32,685 nucleotides of DNA, taken from positions 1 through 32,685 of the forward strand of contig CAITKI010000025.1 of the NCBI GenBank assembly GCA_903892905.1, given 5' to 3'. The number at the start of each line of letters is the position of its first letter. Position 1 is the first letter of the stretch. The notes beneath the pieces are model-generated. The model was given only the letters and a program-made list of their open reading frames with translations, had not been told where the DNA came from and did not search any database. Positions 23,801-31,175 of this stretch are shown here, in pieces. The translations under genes and the position numbers were made by a program. Source of the DNA: an uncultured Microcaldota archaeon. Lineage in GTDB: Archaea; Micrarchaeota; Micrarchaeia; Anstonellales; Anstonellaceae.

Positions 23801-25060
23801 TCAGCGGCGCCGTATTGAGCGCGCTATAAACCTGTCCCGGTTAGGGTTGGCAGACGGGAACGACTGGCGCGGGTTGACAACGCCGAACGAGTGGATGTCC
23901 TTCACGTATGTGTCAACCACTTTGCTCACAATCTGGTCCTGCATTATCTTGCCTGAGATGAAATTGATCCCATCCATTTTCCTGCCCACCATGCCAAGCA
24001 CCCCCTGCTCATGGCTGTTCAGGTGCTGCGGCGAAAGGTCATAGAATACCCCGACAAAGGATGGAAGGTCGAATGGCCCGGAATGCATCATTCTCGCAAT
24101 CGAGAAAATCGTGCCTGCCTGGTATTGCACTTTCATCACGTTTGTCGAAAACAGCTTCCTGGCTTCGGTGACATAGGGGTCGTTGATGAGAAGCGCTGGT
24201 GTCGAGAGCTCTGCCTGCACGCCCACCCTTGTCTTGTGGTCTGCGGGCACCTCCGGGCTTTCGCGGATTTTCTTGAATATGGGGCGGAGCACCATGTCTT
24301 CCTGCGTGTCCTTGCAGTCCACCCTGTAGAACTTGTTGTTGGTGTAGTTGAGGACATAGCCGAAAGTCTTCACTTCCGGTATTTCCTTCATGAAAACCTC
24401 ATTCGCCTTCGCCTCTGCCTCGAACAGCCTTATTTGCTCAAGTGGGTGTGTCGTGAGGTCGTGGATGGGCTTTATCCAGGTGAGCAAGTCGCCATCCCAC
24501 TCGCGCGGGGCGCCCCGGTCGCTATAAGTCGCCCTCATGAATTCGCGAAGGTTGTTTTCATTGCTGATGGTTATTTCCTTTCCCCCGGCTATGAATGTAG
24601 GCTGGGTTGAAATCAGGAAGTTCTGGAGATTTGCAGCTGCCACGTCGGCGTGCCCCATTCCGCAGTTGGTGCAGTCCTTGATGACTGCAAGAGATTGAGG
24701 GTCGAACGTATGAGTGCCCTGATATTCCGGCTTGTGCTGCGTGCACGCATGCCCCACGGAATAGAGATGGTATTCGATGGGCACGCCTGCCTGGGCAAAA
24801 TTCGAATATTCGATTTTCTTCTGCATGAAGTGCCACATGAATTCGGCAGAGGCCATGGGCGTCATGAATGTTCCCGGGTCGTTCATCCTGAAAAAGTCGA
24901 CCAGTATGCCCCTGCTTGAAAGCTCGCCCAGAACCTCTTCCTTTGCGCGGTAGTATGCCTCGGTGGTGTTCCTGGAGTCTGAGCAGAATTCCGAGCCGAG
25001 CACGATTATCTTCTCGACCTTGGGGTCGAATTCCCGCACAAATGGGGTGCTTCCAGCCAT
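23801..25060 (-). CDS. Beta-carbonic-anhydrase-like protein, paralogue 2
   Basis: A 419-residue paralogue of the protein at 15127-16305. After the strand KIIVLG it has CSDSR (C26, D28, R30), an exact C-x-D-S-R match to beta-carbonic anhydrases. Then come DFFRMNDPGTFMTP, YSVGHAC (H104, C106) and CTNCGMGH (C130, C133, H137). Shared landmarks with paralogue 1 are the G-x-x-x-DF-x-RM...GTF-x-TP block, GVPI, NCGMxHA, a N(N/E)xxYRVD block and a C-terminal Q-x-G-x-x-F-x-I segment. An upstream in-frame ATG at 25078 exists, but GAGGTTG precedes 25060, which I choose. Zinc-site spacing differs from classical enzymes, so catalytic activity is uncertain. Confidence 0.6.
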   Translation of the reverse strand: MAGSTPFVREFDPKVEKIIVLGSEFCSDSRNTTEAYYRAKEEVLGELSSRGILVDFFRMNDPGTFMTPMASAEFMWHFMQKKIEYSNFAQAGVPIEYHLYSVGHACTQHKPEYQGTHTFDPQSLAVIKDCTNCGMGHADVAAANLQNFLISTQPTFIAGGKEITISNENNLREFMRATYSDRGAPREWDGDLLTWIKPIHDLTTHPLEQIRLFEAEAKANEVFMKEIPEVKTFGYVLNYTNNKFYRVDCKDTQEDMVLRPIFKKIRESPEVPADHKTRVGVQAELSTPALLINDPYVTEARKLFSTNVMKVQYQAGTIFSIARMMHSGPFDLPSFVGVFYDLSPQHLNSHEQGVLGMVGRKMDGINFISGKIMQDQIVSKVVDTYVKDIHSFGVVNPRQSFPSANPNRDRFIARSIRRR

Positions 25061-25110
25061 AGTTTCAACCTCTATCATCTTTGCTAAGCGTTATCCGGTT
25101 TCAATTGTTG

Positions 25111-25138
25111 TATTTAATTAACAAAAGGGTATTTAAAG
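25111..25138 (-). promoter_or_regulatory. TATA elements for CA-like gene 2
   Basis: Two minus-strand candidates are TAATTAAATA (25111-25120) and CTTTAAAT (25131-25138). Both would place the transcript start 25-50 bp before the preferred ATG at 25060 and leave room for the GAGGTTG ribosome-binding site. Confidence 0.45.
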
Positions 25139-25168
25139 CCTGCTGTTTACCTCGAATGGGGCTATTGC

Positions 25169-26938
25169 CTACCAATCCTCTGCCCGAGTCTTCCCCGCCC
25201 TGGCAAATATCAGAAGCGCGAGCGCGAGCACCGTGCCCAAAAGGGCAATGATTGCCGTTGCCTGCTGGGAGTAGACTATGGTGCGGCCAGGCAATGCTGC
25301 GCTTGCCTGCTCGCTTTTCTTCACGGCGCTTGCGCCTGTTTGGTTGGCAAGCGCAGCGTCTATCTCGCGGCTGGCCTCGTCAAGCGCCTCTGAGTAGGAA
25401 AGTATGCGGTAGGCGTCAGTGTCTGCTGCGAGCTTTTCCTTTGAAGCCGCATTTAGGTAAAGCCCCTGGCCGAAGTAAATCTTGCCCCAAAGCGAGTCGC
25501 GCGTGCCATTGGCAAGCGTGTCTGCCGCGCTTGTGAAGTTCTTGCTCCCAGCATCGTCGGCGGCAGCCTGCATGGACTTCGCATATGCCGCCTCGTAGAT
25601 TGCAGCGCCGTATGCGCCTGAGTCGTACGCATCGAGCCCTTTTTGGAGGTGGTCGAATGCATCGGCGTTGGGGAAGGAAGAGGCGCCAAGCGCATCCTGC
25701 GCCTCTGCCAGGCGCTTGTCGGACAGCTTCTCAAGCGCAGACTCGTTTATCGGCGTGCCGCCAATGTCATCCGCCTGCGCTGCAAGCTCGCGCGAGATGC
25801 CGCACCAGCCATAGGAGAGCAGCAGGTCCCGAAGCGTGGAATATGCCTCCCTGTCGGAGCGCGCAGTGATGGTGTCGTTGAGCTTGCCTTGCGCCCAGAG
25901 CCTGCGAAGGTCCGCCCCGATTGCCCAGTGGATGTTTTCCTTGGTCTTTGCAGGGGTAGGCAGCGATGAGAGGCAATTGGAGACGTCGTCAATGCTCCCG
26001 TTTATGTCCACTTCCTTGCTTCCGATAGAGAGGTACTCGGCGTCAACTGAAAGGAGGAATGCCGAATTTGCCGCAGTGAACGGGTAACCCTCGGAGATTT
26101 GGCTGCGGTACTTGGACAATTCATCCGAGAAATATTTCTTGGTTGCGTCCGAGGACGCTGCCGGCTGCTTTGCCTCGGAAAGCGCGCTTGACACTTCATT
26201 GTCAAGCGAATCCACTATGCGCTTTGCAACAATGGAGAAGCGCGCGGTGTCGGAGTCGTATGGGATGCTTGCGAGCTTGGAGGGCATGGCATCGCTTTTC
26301 GGGGTGAAATTGTACGTGAAGTTCTCGGAAGGCCCTGAGTACAGTATGCGCTCCGCCTCGGAAAAGTTCGTCACCTCGATTGCGGCGAAATTGCCTTTCT
26401 GGGAAACCGAGGAAAGCAAAAGCGCCTCGCTGAACATCATCTTGGGCACCAGTATGTATTTCGCCCCGTTGTCCTTTGCCGCAAGCGCTTTTTCGATGAT
26501 GCCGCCCACCTCGCCGACCTCGCCGTCCTGCGAGATGGTGCCTGTCATCACCACGTCGCGCCTTATCGCCTTGTTGGTGAGCGCCGCCTTCACGGCGATG
26601 GACATCGCCCCGCCTGCGGATGGCCCGTCTATCTTGTTGCTGCCAAAGTCCCCGCTCATGGAGAAGTACACGTCGCAGTCCTTGGGATTGATGTTTGATT
26701 GCGAGAACGCGTAGTCGACCGCAGCCTGCTCGGATTCCTGCGTGGAAAAGCCGATGCGGGGGTTGATGGATGTGTAGATTGTGCCGTTGCCGGGCCTCGT
26801 CTCCACGTGCAGCACGAAGATGCCGCCGGAGTTCTCGCTCACCACCGCAGCCATGTTGACCTCGCGCGACGCAGTGGGGCAGAAGGCGAATGCTAGGGAT
26901 GAGAGTATAAGGAATGCAAATGCGGCACGTCGGAGCAT
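25169..26938 (-). CDS. Secreted, membrane-anchored Lon-type (S16) serine protease
   Basis: A 589-residue protein. The N-terminal signal peptide (hydrophobic to about residue 19) is followed by a Lon proteolytic domain: DGPSAGGAMS with catalytic Ser107 and GEVGGIIEKALAAKDNG with catalytic Lys150. MTGTISQDGEVGEVGG matches the Lon 'TGEI...G.V..IGG' region. There is no AAA+ ATPase domain, so cleavage cannot be ATP-driven through it. Residues ~220-545 are helical and alanine-rich, with no known domain. A single C-terminal transmembrane helix (about 562-582) and a short basic tail anchor it, placing the protease outside the cell. It may act on surface proteins; no substrate is visible. It has its own promoter within the 3' end of tyrS. 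Confidence 0.87.
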   Translation of the reverse strand: MLRRAAFAFLILSSLAFAFCPTASREVNMAAVVSENSGGIFVLHVETRPGNGTIYTSINPRIGFSTQESEQAAVDYAFSQSNINPKDCDVYFSMSGDFGSNKIDGPSAGGAMSIAVKAALTNKAIRRDVVMTGTISQDGEVGEVGGIIEKALAAKDNGAKYILVPKMMFSEALLLSSVSQKGNFAAIEVTNFSEAERILYSGPSENFTYNFTPKSDAMPSKLASIPYDSDTARFSIVAKRIVDSLDNEVSSALSEAKQPAASSDATKKYFSDELSKYRSQISEGYPFTAANSAFLLSVDAEYLSIGSKEVDINGSIDDVSNCLSSLPTPAKTKENIHWAIGADLRRLWAQGKLNDTITARSDREAYSTLRDLLLSYGWCGISRELAAQADDIGGTPINESALEKLSDKRLAEAQDALGASSFPNADAFDHLQKGLDAYDSGAYGAAIYEAAYAKSMQAAADDAGSKNFTSAADTLANGTRDSLWGKIYFGQGLYLNAASKEKLAADTDAYRILSYSEALDEASREIDAALANQTGASAVKKSEQASAALPGRTIVYSQQATAIIALLGTVLALALLIFARAGKTRAEDW

Positions 26939-26971
26939 GTCATCACGGCGTATGGAATGCTGGGGGAAAGC

Positions 26972-26980
26972 CTATAAAAG
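26972..26980 (-). promoter_or_regulatory. TATA box for the S16 protease gene
   Basis: The minus strand reads CTTTTATAG about 38 bp before the ATG at 26938. It lies at the junction with the tyrS stop codon, so the protease can be expressed independently of tyrS. Confidence 0.5.
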
Positions 26981-26984
26981 CAGC

Positions 26985-28043
26985 CTATACTTGCCCCAGC
27001 AGCTCGCTTCTCTTCTCGAAGTATTTCCTCGAGGGCTCAAGCATCTTGGCAAGCGCAGAGGCCGTTGCGTTCTTCAGGTCCATCGGGTGCAGCTTGCCTG
27101 AAGCGTAGGCGTCGCGAAGCTCTGCGTAGCTTGCGAACTCCACGTCGCCTCCGAATTTTGCGGGCCGCGTTACCGAAAGCGGCGCGCCGCCCCTCATTAT
27201 GAACACGTCGCACATCTCAAGCACGGGGTTGTTCTCCGCCACCTTCTCGGGGCAGTAGGCCGACTTCACCTTGCGCGCGATTTCCGCCTCGGAATCATGT
27301 ATGAATATGCACGAGTCTGGCTTGCTCTTGCTCATTTTCGACGAGATTGCGGTGTCGTCTTTCTCATTTTCCTCGAATCCCATCTTCTGCGGGCCCAAAA
27401 GCCCCATGAGAAGGGAGTGGTGGATGGCAACAGGCTTTTTCCACTTGTGCTTGTCCGCGATTTCGCGCGCCAGCATGTGCACTTTGCGCTGGTCCATGCC
27501 GGCGTGCATGATGTCCACGTCAAGCATGTGGATGTCCGCGGATTGCATGGCGGGGTAGAGCACGGACGCGCAGTCCATTGCCTCCTTTTGCGTCCTGCCC
27601 ATGATGGTGGTGCAGCGCAGCATCCTCTGCATGGTGGTGTCCTTGCTTATGCCAAGCACGTCGCGCCAGTAGTCCTTGCCGTACATTTCCGACGCCAGCA
27701 CGTAGTTGACCTTGTCCTCTGTGAGGCCAAGCGAGATGAATGCGCTCTTGAAGTATCCGCGCGCGACTGATTGTATCTTTTCAAGGTCGCCGCCCAGCTT
27801 GCCGTTTATCCAGGCGTGGTAGTCTGCCAGGAAAATGGTGGGCTTTATGCCTGCCGCTATGAAATCCTTGAGGAGAAGGGAGGTGAGCAGCCCGCTTCCG
27901 AGGTGCACCTTGCCGGATATCTCGAAGCCTATGTAGTGCTTGGGGTGCGCGTTTGACTCGAAAAGCGACTTCAGCTCGTCGCGCGTCACCACTTCTGCAA
28001 CAGGCGCGCGGCACACGAGGTCGATTTTATGCTCTATGTCCAT
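26985..28043 (-). CDS. tyrS: Tyrosyl-tRNA synthetase (archaeal type)
   Basis: Charges tRNA-Tyr. A 352-residue class I enzyme. YIGFEISGKVHLGSG is the HIGH region (HLG) with the archaeal GFExSG lead. FLADYHAWINGKLGG follows. ADIHMLDVDIMHAGMDQRKV is the tyrosine pocket. SSKMSKSKPDS is the KMSKS loop. It lacks the S4-type C-terminal domain of bacterial TyrRS, as expected for archaea. An in-frame ATG at 28145 would run through the promoter and two hairpins. ATG 28043 has GGAGG about 9 bases upstream and matches the family start. The leader is structured (see separate entry). Confidence 0.94.
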   Translation of the reverse strand: MDIEHKIDLVCRAPVAEVVTRDELKSLFESNAHPKHYIGFEISGKVHLGSGLLTSLLLKDFIAAGIKPTIFLADYHAWINGKLGGDLEKIQSVARGYFKSAFISLGLTEDKVNYVLASEMYGKDYWRDVLGISKDTTMQRMLRCTTIMGRTQKEAMDCASVLYPAMQSADIHMLDVDIMHAGMDQRKVHMLAREIADKHKWKKPVAIHHSLLMGLLGPQKMGFEENEKDDTAISSKMSKSKPDSCIFIHDSEAEIARKVKSAYCPEKVAENNPVLEMCDVFIMRGGAPLSVTRPAKFGGDVEFASYAELRDAYASGKLHPMDLKNATASALAKMLEPSRKYFEKRSELLGQV

Positions 28044-28134
28044 AAAAAATTTCCTCCGAAATTTTTTAGCAGATGCAAAGCCAGCAGGATTTGCATCTCC
28101 AATGGCAGTGATGGGTGAAAGAAGAATTAAAACT
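28044..28134 (-). promoter_or_regulatory. tyrS promoter and structured 5' leader with hairpin over the ribosome-binding site
   Basis: The TATA-like AGTTTTAATTC (28124-28134) predicts a start near 28103. The leader then holds two perfect inverted repeats. GATGCAAA/TTTGCATC (28072-28097) has a 10-nt loop. AAAAAATTTC-GGAG-GAAATTTTTT (28067 to 28044) has a 10-bp stem that ends at the base before the ATG. The ribosome-binding GGAGG lies in the loop and the closing base pair of the second hairpin. The stem is almost all A-U, so it could open with temperature or by binding of a factor. Confidence 0.6.
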
Positions 28135-28163
28135 GTTTGTCCCAAAAAGCGCGTCTGCGCAAG

Positions 28164-28715
28164 CTACCCCAGCTTGCAGCTCGTGTTGAAGCTTTCATCC
28201 ACCGTTATCTCCGCGTGGTGCAGGAAGAACTTGGTGGACGGCATGCCGCCTTTCACGACTATGTAGGGCGCCTCGCCAAGCTTTTTCTGCACCTGGTCAT
28301 AGGTGAGCGTGGTGCTGCCGTTCGAGGCGGAACTCGCGGATATGCAGCCGCTGCTGTCGCAGGCGTAAGTGGTGACCGTCTTTGAGCCAAACAGCTGCCC
28401 GCCTGCAATGTCCACCCCGCACTGGTATATCTTGCTTGCAGCCTCGGGAGGCGTGTTCCTCATGTCAAAGAACAGGGAAACCGACGGGGCGCCAAGCACC
28501 CTGCCCACGAACGTGTCCATGTCGGAGGGCGTGTCGGAAGGAGGCGCAAGGAACACCACGTATGCCACAAGCGCGATTGCCGCAACCGCCAGCAGGGCAA
28601 CCCCTGCCTGCCTGTCGCGCTCGGAGAGCTTGATGGATGGGAAGCCCCCCTTGCCTGCCGGAGAGGATGCTGCCTTCTTTTCAATAGGTGAAACTTTCTT
28701 GTTTTCGTTCTTCAT
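28164..28715 (-). CDS. Single-pass membrane-anchored protein of unknown function
   Basis: A 183-residue protein. A basic, polar N-terminus (~40 residues) precedes one transmembrane helix (about 39-57) and an external domain with four cysteines (CGVDIAGG, ACDSSGC, TSCKLG). The external domain resembles, nearly without gaps, the C-terminal domain of the 701-residue protein encoded just upstream. Compare FVGRVLGAPSVSLFFD here with FMGTVTASSKVAVIVE there, and the P-x-E...C...A..Q spacing after it. GAGGT lies 8 bases before the ATG. The gap to the upstream gene is 18 bp, so the two are co-transcribed and probably form a surface complex. Function unknown. Confidence 0.72.
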   Translation of the reverse strand: MKNENKKVSPIEKKAASSPAGKGGFPSIKLSERDRQAGVALLAVAAIALVAYVVFLAPPSDTPSDMDTFVGRVLGAPSVSLFFDMRNTPPEAASKIYQCGVDIAGGQLFGSKTVTTYACDSSGCISASSASNGSTTLTYDQVQKKLGEAPYIVVKGGMPSTKFFLHHAEITVDESFNTSCKLG

Positions 28716-28733
28716 CGAAATAACCTCGCACCA

Positions 28734-30839
28734 TCAGCCAAGCACGTTCGCTATGTCGCACATCGGCTTTTTGCTGTAGTAGGCATCGTTGCCCTTCACT
28801 ATGGCCTGCTTGGTCACCACTGTTGTGAATGCGGGCGCGACGTTGTCCTTTGCGTACTGCAAGTCGAAAATTGGCACATCAGGGATGTTGTCAAGGCATG
28901 TGGATGATGAAAGCCCGGTTGTCACGTCGTAAGTGGCGTTGGCCGAGCTTGCCGTGGAATTCTTGGGGGCATACCTTGTGCACGTATTCCCGTTTATGTA
29001 GTATTTCACGGTCGTCTTGTTCATCATGCGGGCCTGCAATGCCACCTGGTCCGCGCATGCGTGCATGCCTGCGATTGTCTCGCTTGGCGCAGCGCCCTCC
29101 TCGACGATCACAGCCACCTTGGAAGATGCCGTCACCGTCCCCATGAACTCGGTGAACGAGGTGAACTTCTCCGTGCTCATCACGATTGAATAGAAGCCAA
29201 CCGAGCCAACCAGGAGCAGGAAGGTGAATCCCAAAAGCGAAAGCACCCAGCCGGAAACCATCAGCTTGCTTCTGAAGAAATGCCTGAAGCGGTAGAAGAC
29301 AACTGCCGAGATTATCACCGCGATTGCAAGCACCGAAAGGTCGACTGCCGCCACCACGATGGGCGGCACGAATTTCGCAAAGCTCTGCCTGGTCTTGAAC
29401 GAGACTGGTGTTATGCTGCTTGCAACTGACATCGCCCCGTCCACAGTCGCGCGCGAGAACGAGTTCCCGAAGTCGAACACGGACTCCTGCGCGCTTTGCG
29501 ATGCCGTGACATAGGTCTGCGCAGAGGATGACAGGTTCTCGAACTTGGCTGCAAGCGAGATGTACTGCGCCGAGGTCATGGGCGGCGCGAGCTGCGCGTT
29601 GAGCTTGTTGTCCTGGTCGGCAAGCGCATTGTAGGAGTCGACGGACGCTGTTGAAAGCCTGTTCACGCGCCACTGCGCCTGGAGAAGGCTGTCCCCTGCA
29701 TTGTCCTGGGCGTTCACTGCAATCTTGTATGCGGATGTTGAATTGTTCAGCATCCCGGCAAGCATCCTGCCCGATGTTTCATACGATGAGAGCGACGAGT
29801 CAAAGCCGGCAAAGTCGCGCTTGGAAATGTCCATCTCAAGCTCGTCGCCCTTGGCGATGAAGTTGTCCGCAACCGATACGAAATTCACATCGGATACGAG
29901 CGCCTTTGCCTCCACTGCCTGCGCCTTCAGGCCGCCGTATTTCGCCTTGGCGGAATCGTACTGGGGCGAGAGTATGGCTGCCTTTTCCTCGCCTGCGAGG
30001 AAGTTCATCCTGTCCTGCGTTGAAATCACGAGCTTGCTAATCGTTGTGTCAAGCAGCACCAATGGCGCAACCTTGGTCTTGAGCGTTGCCACCTCTGCCC
30101 TGCCAGCAGTAAGCGAGGCATAGTCGAAATGCGCCTCAGGGCACCTGCCCAGGCAATCCAGGCACGAAGTCGTCTCCGGGAAGCGGAGCTTGCTCTGCGC
30201 CACCTCGTCAGCCGCTGTTTTCATGGCTGCAAATGCCTCGTCCATGGAATTGAGCGAGGTCACCGCTGTTGCTGTTGAGATTGACGAGTACGCCTGCTGG
30301 AACTTGGCATCGGCAGCATTGAGCTTGTCTATGCTTTTCTTGTAGGCAAGGATGTGCGTGGCAAGCAAGTCGGCGATGCAGCCGTCCGCGCCTGAGATTG
30401 TGCATATGAGCGATGCTGTCTGCATGCAGGAGGAGAGGTCGTTGCAGGGCTTGTAGGAAAGGAATGTGCCGCTTGTATAGCACGTCTGCTCAGCAGGCCC
30501 GTACTTTGTCTGGTAGTTCCTGCTTGCATTGAACAGGTCGTGGTATTTCTTCAGGTCCGCCAGGTCGGATGATGACAGGTAGTACGTGTCGGTGTAGTAT
30601 TTTGTGAGAAGGGAGGCTATCTGCGCCTTTTCCGTGACAATCTGCCCGTTTTGCACAAGCAGTGTTTCCACGCCATTGACCTTGTAAAGCGTGGCAGTGC
30701 CGTTTGCGGATGCAAAGCTCGCCGTTGTGACGGATGATGCAGTCTCGCCCGAATAGAGATAGGGCGCCATGGAAAAATCGGCGAATGAATACGAGCAGAA
30801 GAGCACCAGGACGGCAAATATGGCGGAAATGAACCTCAT
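28734..30839 (-). CDS. Large surface protein with signal peptide, helical ectodomain and two transmembrane helices
   Basis: A 701-residue protein. The signal peptide (about 1-20) precedes a long helical, alanine/serine-rich ectodomain with a cysteine-rich patch (CYTSG, PCNDLSSCMQ, CTISGADGC, then SCLDCLGRCPE near 215-235). Two transmembrane segments lie near 494-513 and 528-550, and a C-terminal external domain of about 145 residues ends CDIANVLG. That last domain resembles the ectodomain of the following 183-residue gene. I do not recognise the family. The disulfide-rich, coiled-coil-like layout suggests a structural or adhesive surface role, but this is inference. A GGGGGT stretch precedes the ATG, and the mRNA has a ~105-nt leader with hairpins. 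Confidence 0.75.
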   Translation of the reverse strand: MRFISAIFAVLVLFCSYSFADFSMAPYLYSGETASSVTTASFASANGTATLYKVNGVETLLVQNGQIVTEKAQIASLLTKYYTDTYYLSSSDLADLKKYHDLFNASRNYQTKYGPAEQTCYTSGTFLSYKPCNDLSSCMQTASLICTISGADGCIADLLATHILAYKKSIDKLNAADAKFQQAYSSISTATAVTSLNSMDEAFAAMKTAADEVAQSKLRFPETTSCLDCLGRCPEAHFDYASLTAGRAEVATLKTKVAPLVLLDTTISKLVISTQDRMNFLAGEEKAAILSPQYDSAKAKYGGLKAQAVEAKALVSDVNFVSVADNFIAKGDELEMDISKRDFAGFDSSLSSYETSGRMLAGMLNNSTSAYKIAVNAQDNAGDSLLQAQWRVNRLSTASVDSYNALADQDNKLNAQLAPPMTSAQYISLAAKFENLSSSAQTYVTASQSAQESVFDFGNSFSRATVDGAMSVASSITPVSFKTRQSFAKFVPPIVVAAVDLSVLAIAVIISAVVFYRFRHFFRSKLMVSGWVLSLLGFTFLLLVGSVGFYSIVMSTEKFTSFTEFMGTVTASSKVAVIVEEGAAPSETIAGMHACADQVALQARMMNKTTVKYYINGNTCTRYAPKNSTASSANATYDVTTGLSSSTCLDNIPDVPIFDLQYAKDNVAPAFTTVVTKQAIVKGNDAYYSKKPMCDIANVLG

Positions 30840-30976
30840 TGCAAATACCCCCTTTGCGCGCGTGCTTTGCAGTAGCCCTTCGGGCTACTACTGGCCAAAC
30901 CGATGTCGTTAACGGTTTGTCCATGGTCGCTATATCATGCGCGGCATTCTATTCTGCTCGCCACAGTTTATATATG
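30840..30976 (-). promoter_or_regulatory. Promoter and structured leader of the 701-residue surface protein gene
   Basis: CATATATAAAC on the minus strand (30966-30976) is a strong TATA box. It predicts a start near 30944 and a leader of about 105 nt. The leader has AAACCG/CGGTTT (30897-30918) and an 8-bp stem AGTAGCCC/GGGCTACT with a 3-nt loop (30871-30889). The leader length is unusual beside the nearly leaderless mRNAs elsewhere in the window. 30977-31078, between this TATA box and the upstream terminators, holds no gene that I see. Confidence 0.5.
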
Positions 30977-31078
30977 TTATAGCAACTCGCACGACGCGAA
31001 AGCAGGTCGTTGGCTGAAGGGGATAAAAATTTCAGATGGCGCATGCACCGCGGGAAAGCTGGGCTCCGCTAAGGAGAA

Positions 31079-31115
31079 TAAAAAAATTCTGAAGTGCGGC
31101 CCGTTAGAGCCGCAC
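31079..31115 (-). terminator. Second terminator after the S-layer gene
   Basis: On the minus strand GTGCGGC/GCCGCAC (31094-31115) forms a 7-bp hairpin, followed after 7 nt by seven T (31086-31080). This is the layout of an intrinsic terminator. Confidence 0.6.
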
Positions 31116-31127
31116 CCAGTCAATAAG

Positions 31128-31162
31128 AAAAAAGGGGGTTGGAGCACCCTTGCGGATGCCCC
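31128..31162 (-). terminator. First terminator after the S-layer gene
   Basis: On the minus strand GGGGCATCC-GCAA-GGGTGCTCC forms a 9-bp hairpin (two wobble pairs) with a GNRA tetraloop (31162-31141). It is followed by AACCCCC and six T (31133-31128). It starts 13 bp after the stop codon. A palindrome CCAAATATTTGG (31161-31172) lies between the stop and this hairpin. Confidence 0.7.
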
Positions 31163-31175
31163 AAATATTTGGACC

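Noticed and set aside
28044-28134. T-box riboswitch in front of tyrS
   Set aside because: T-boxes are bacterial. The leader is too short and lacks the T-box consensus and antiterminator; it holds only two simple hairpins.
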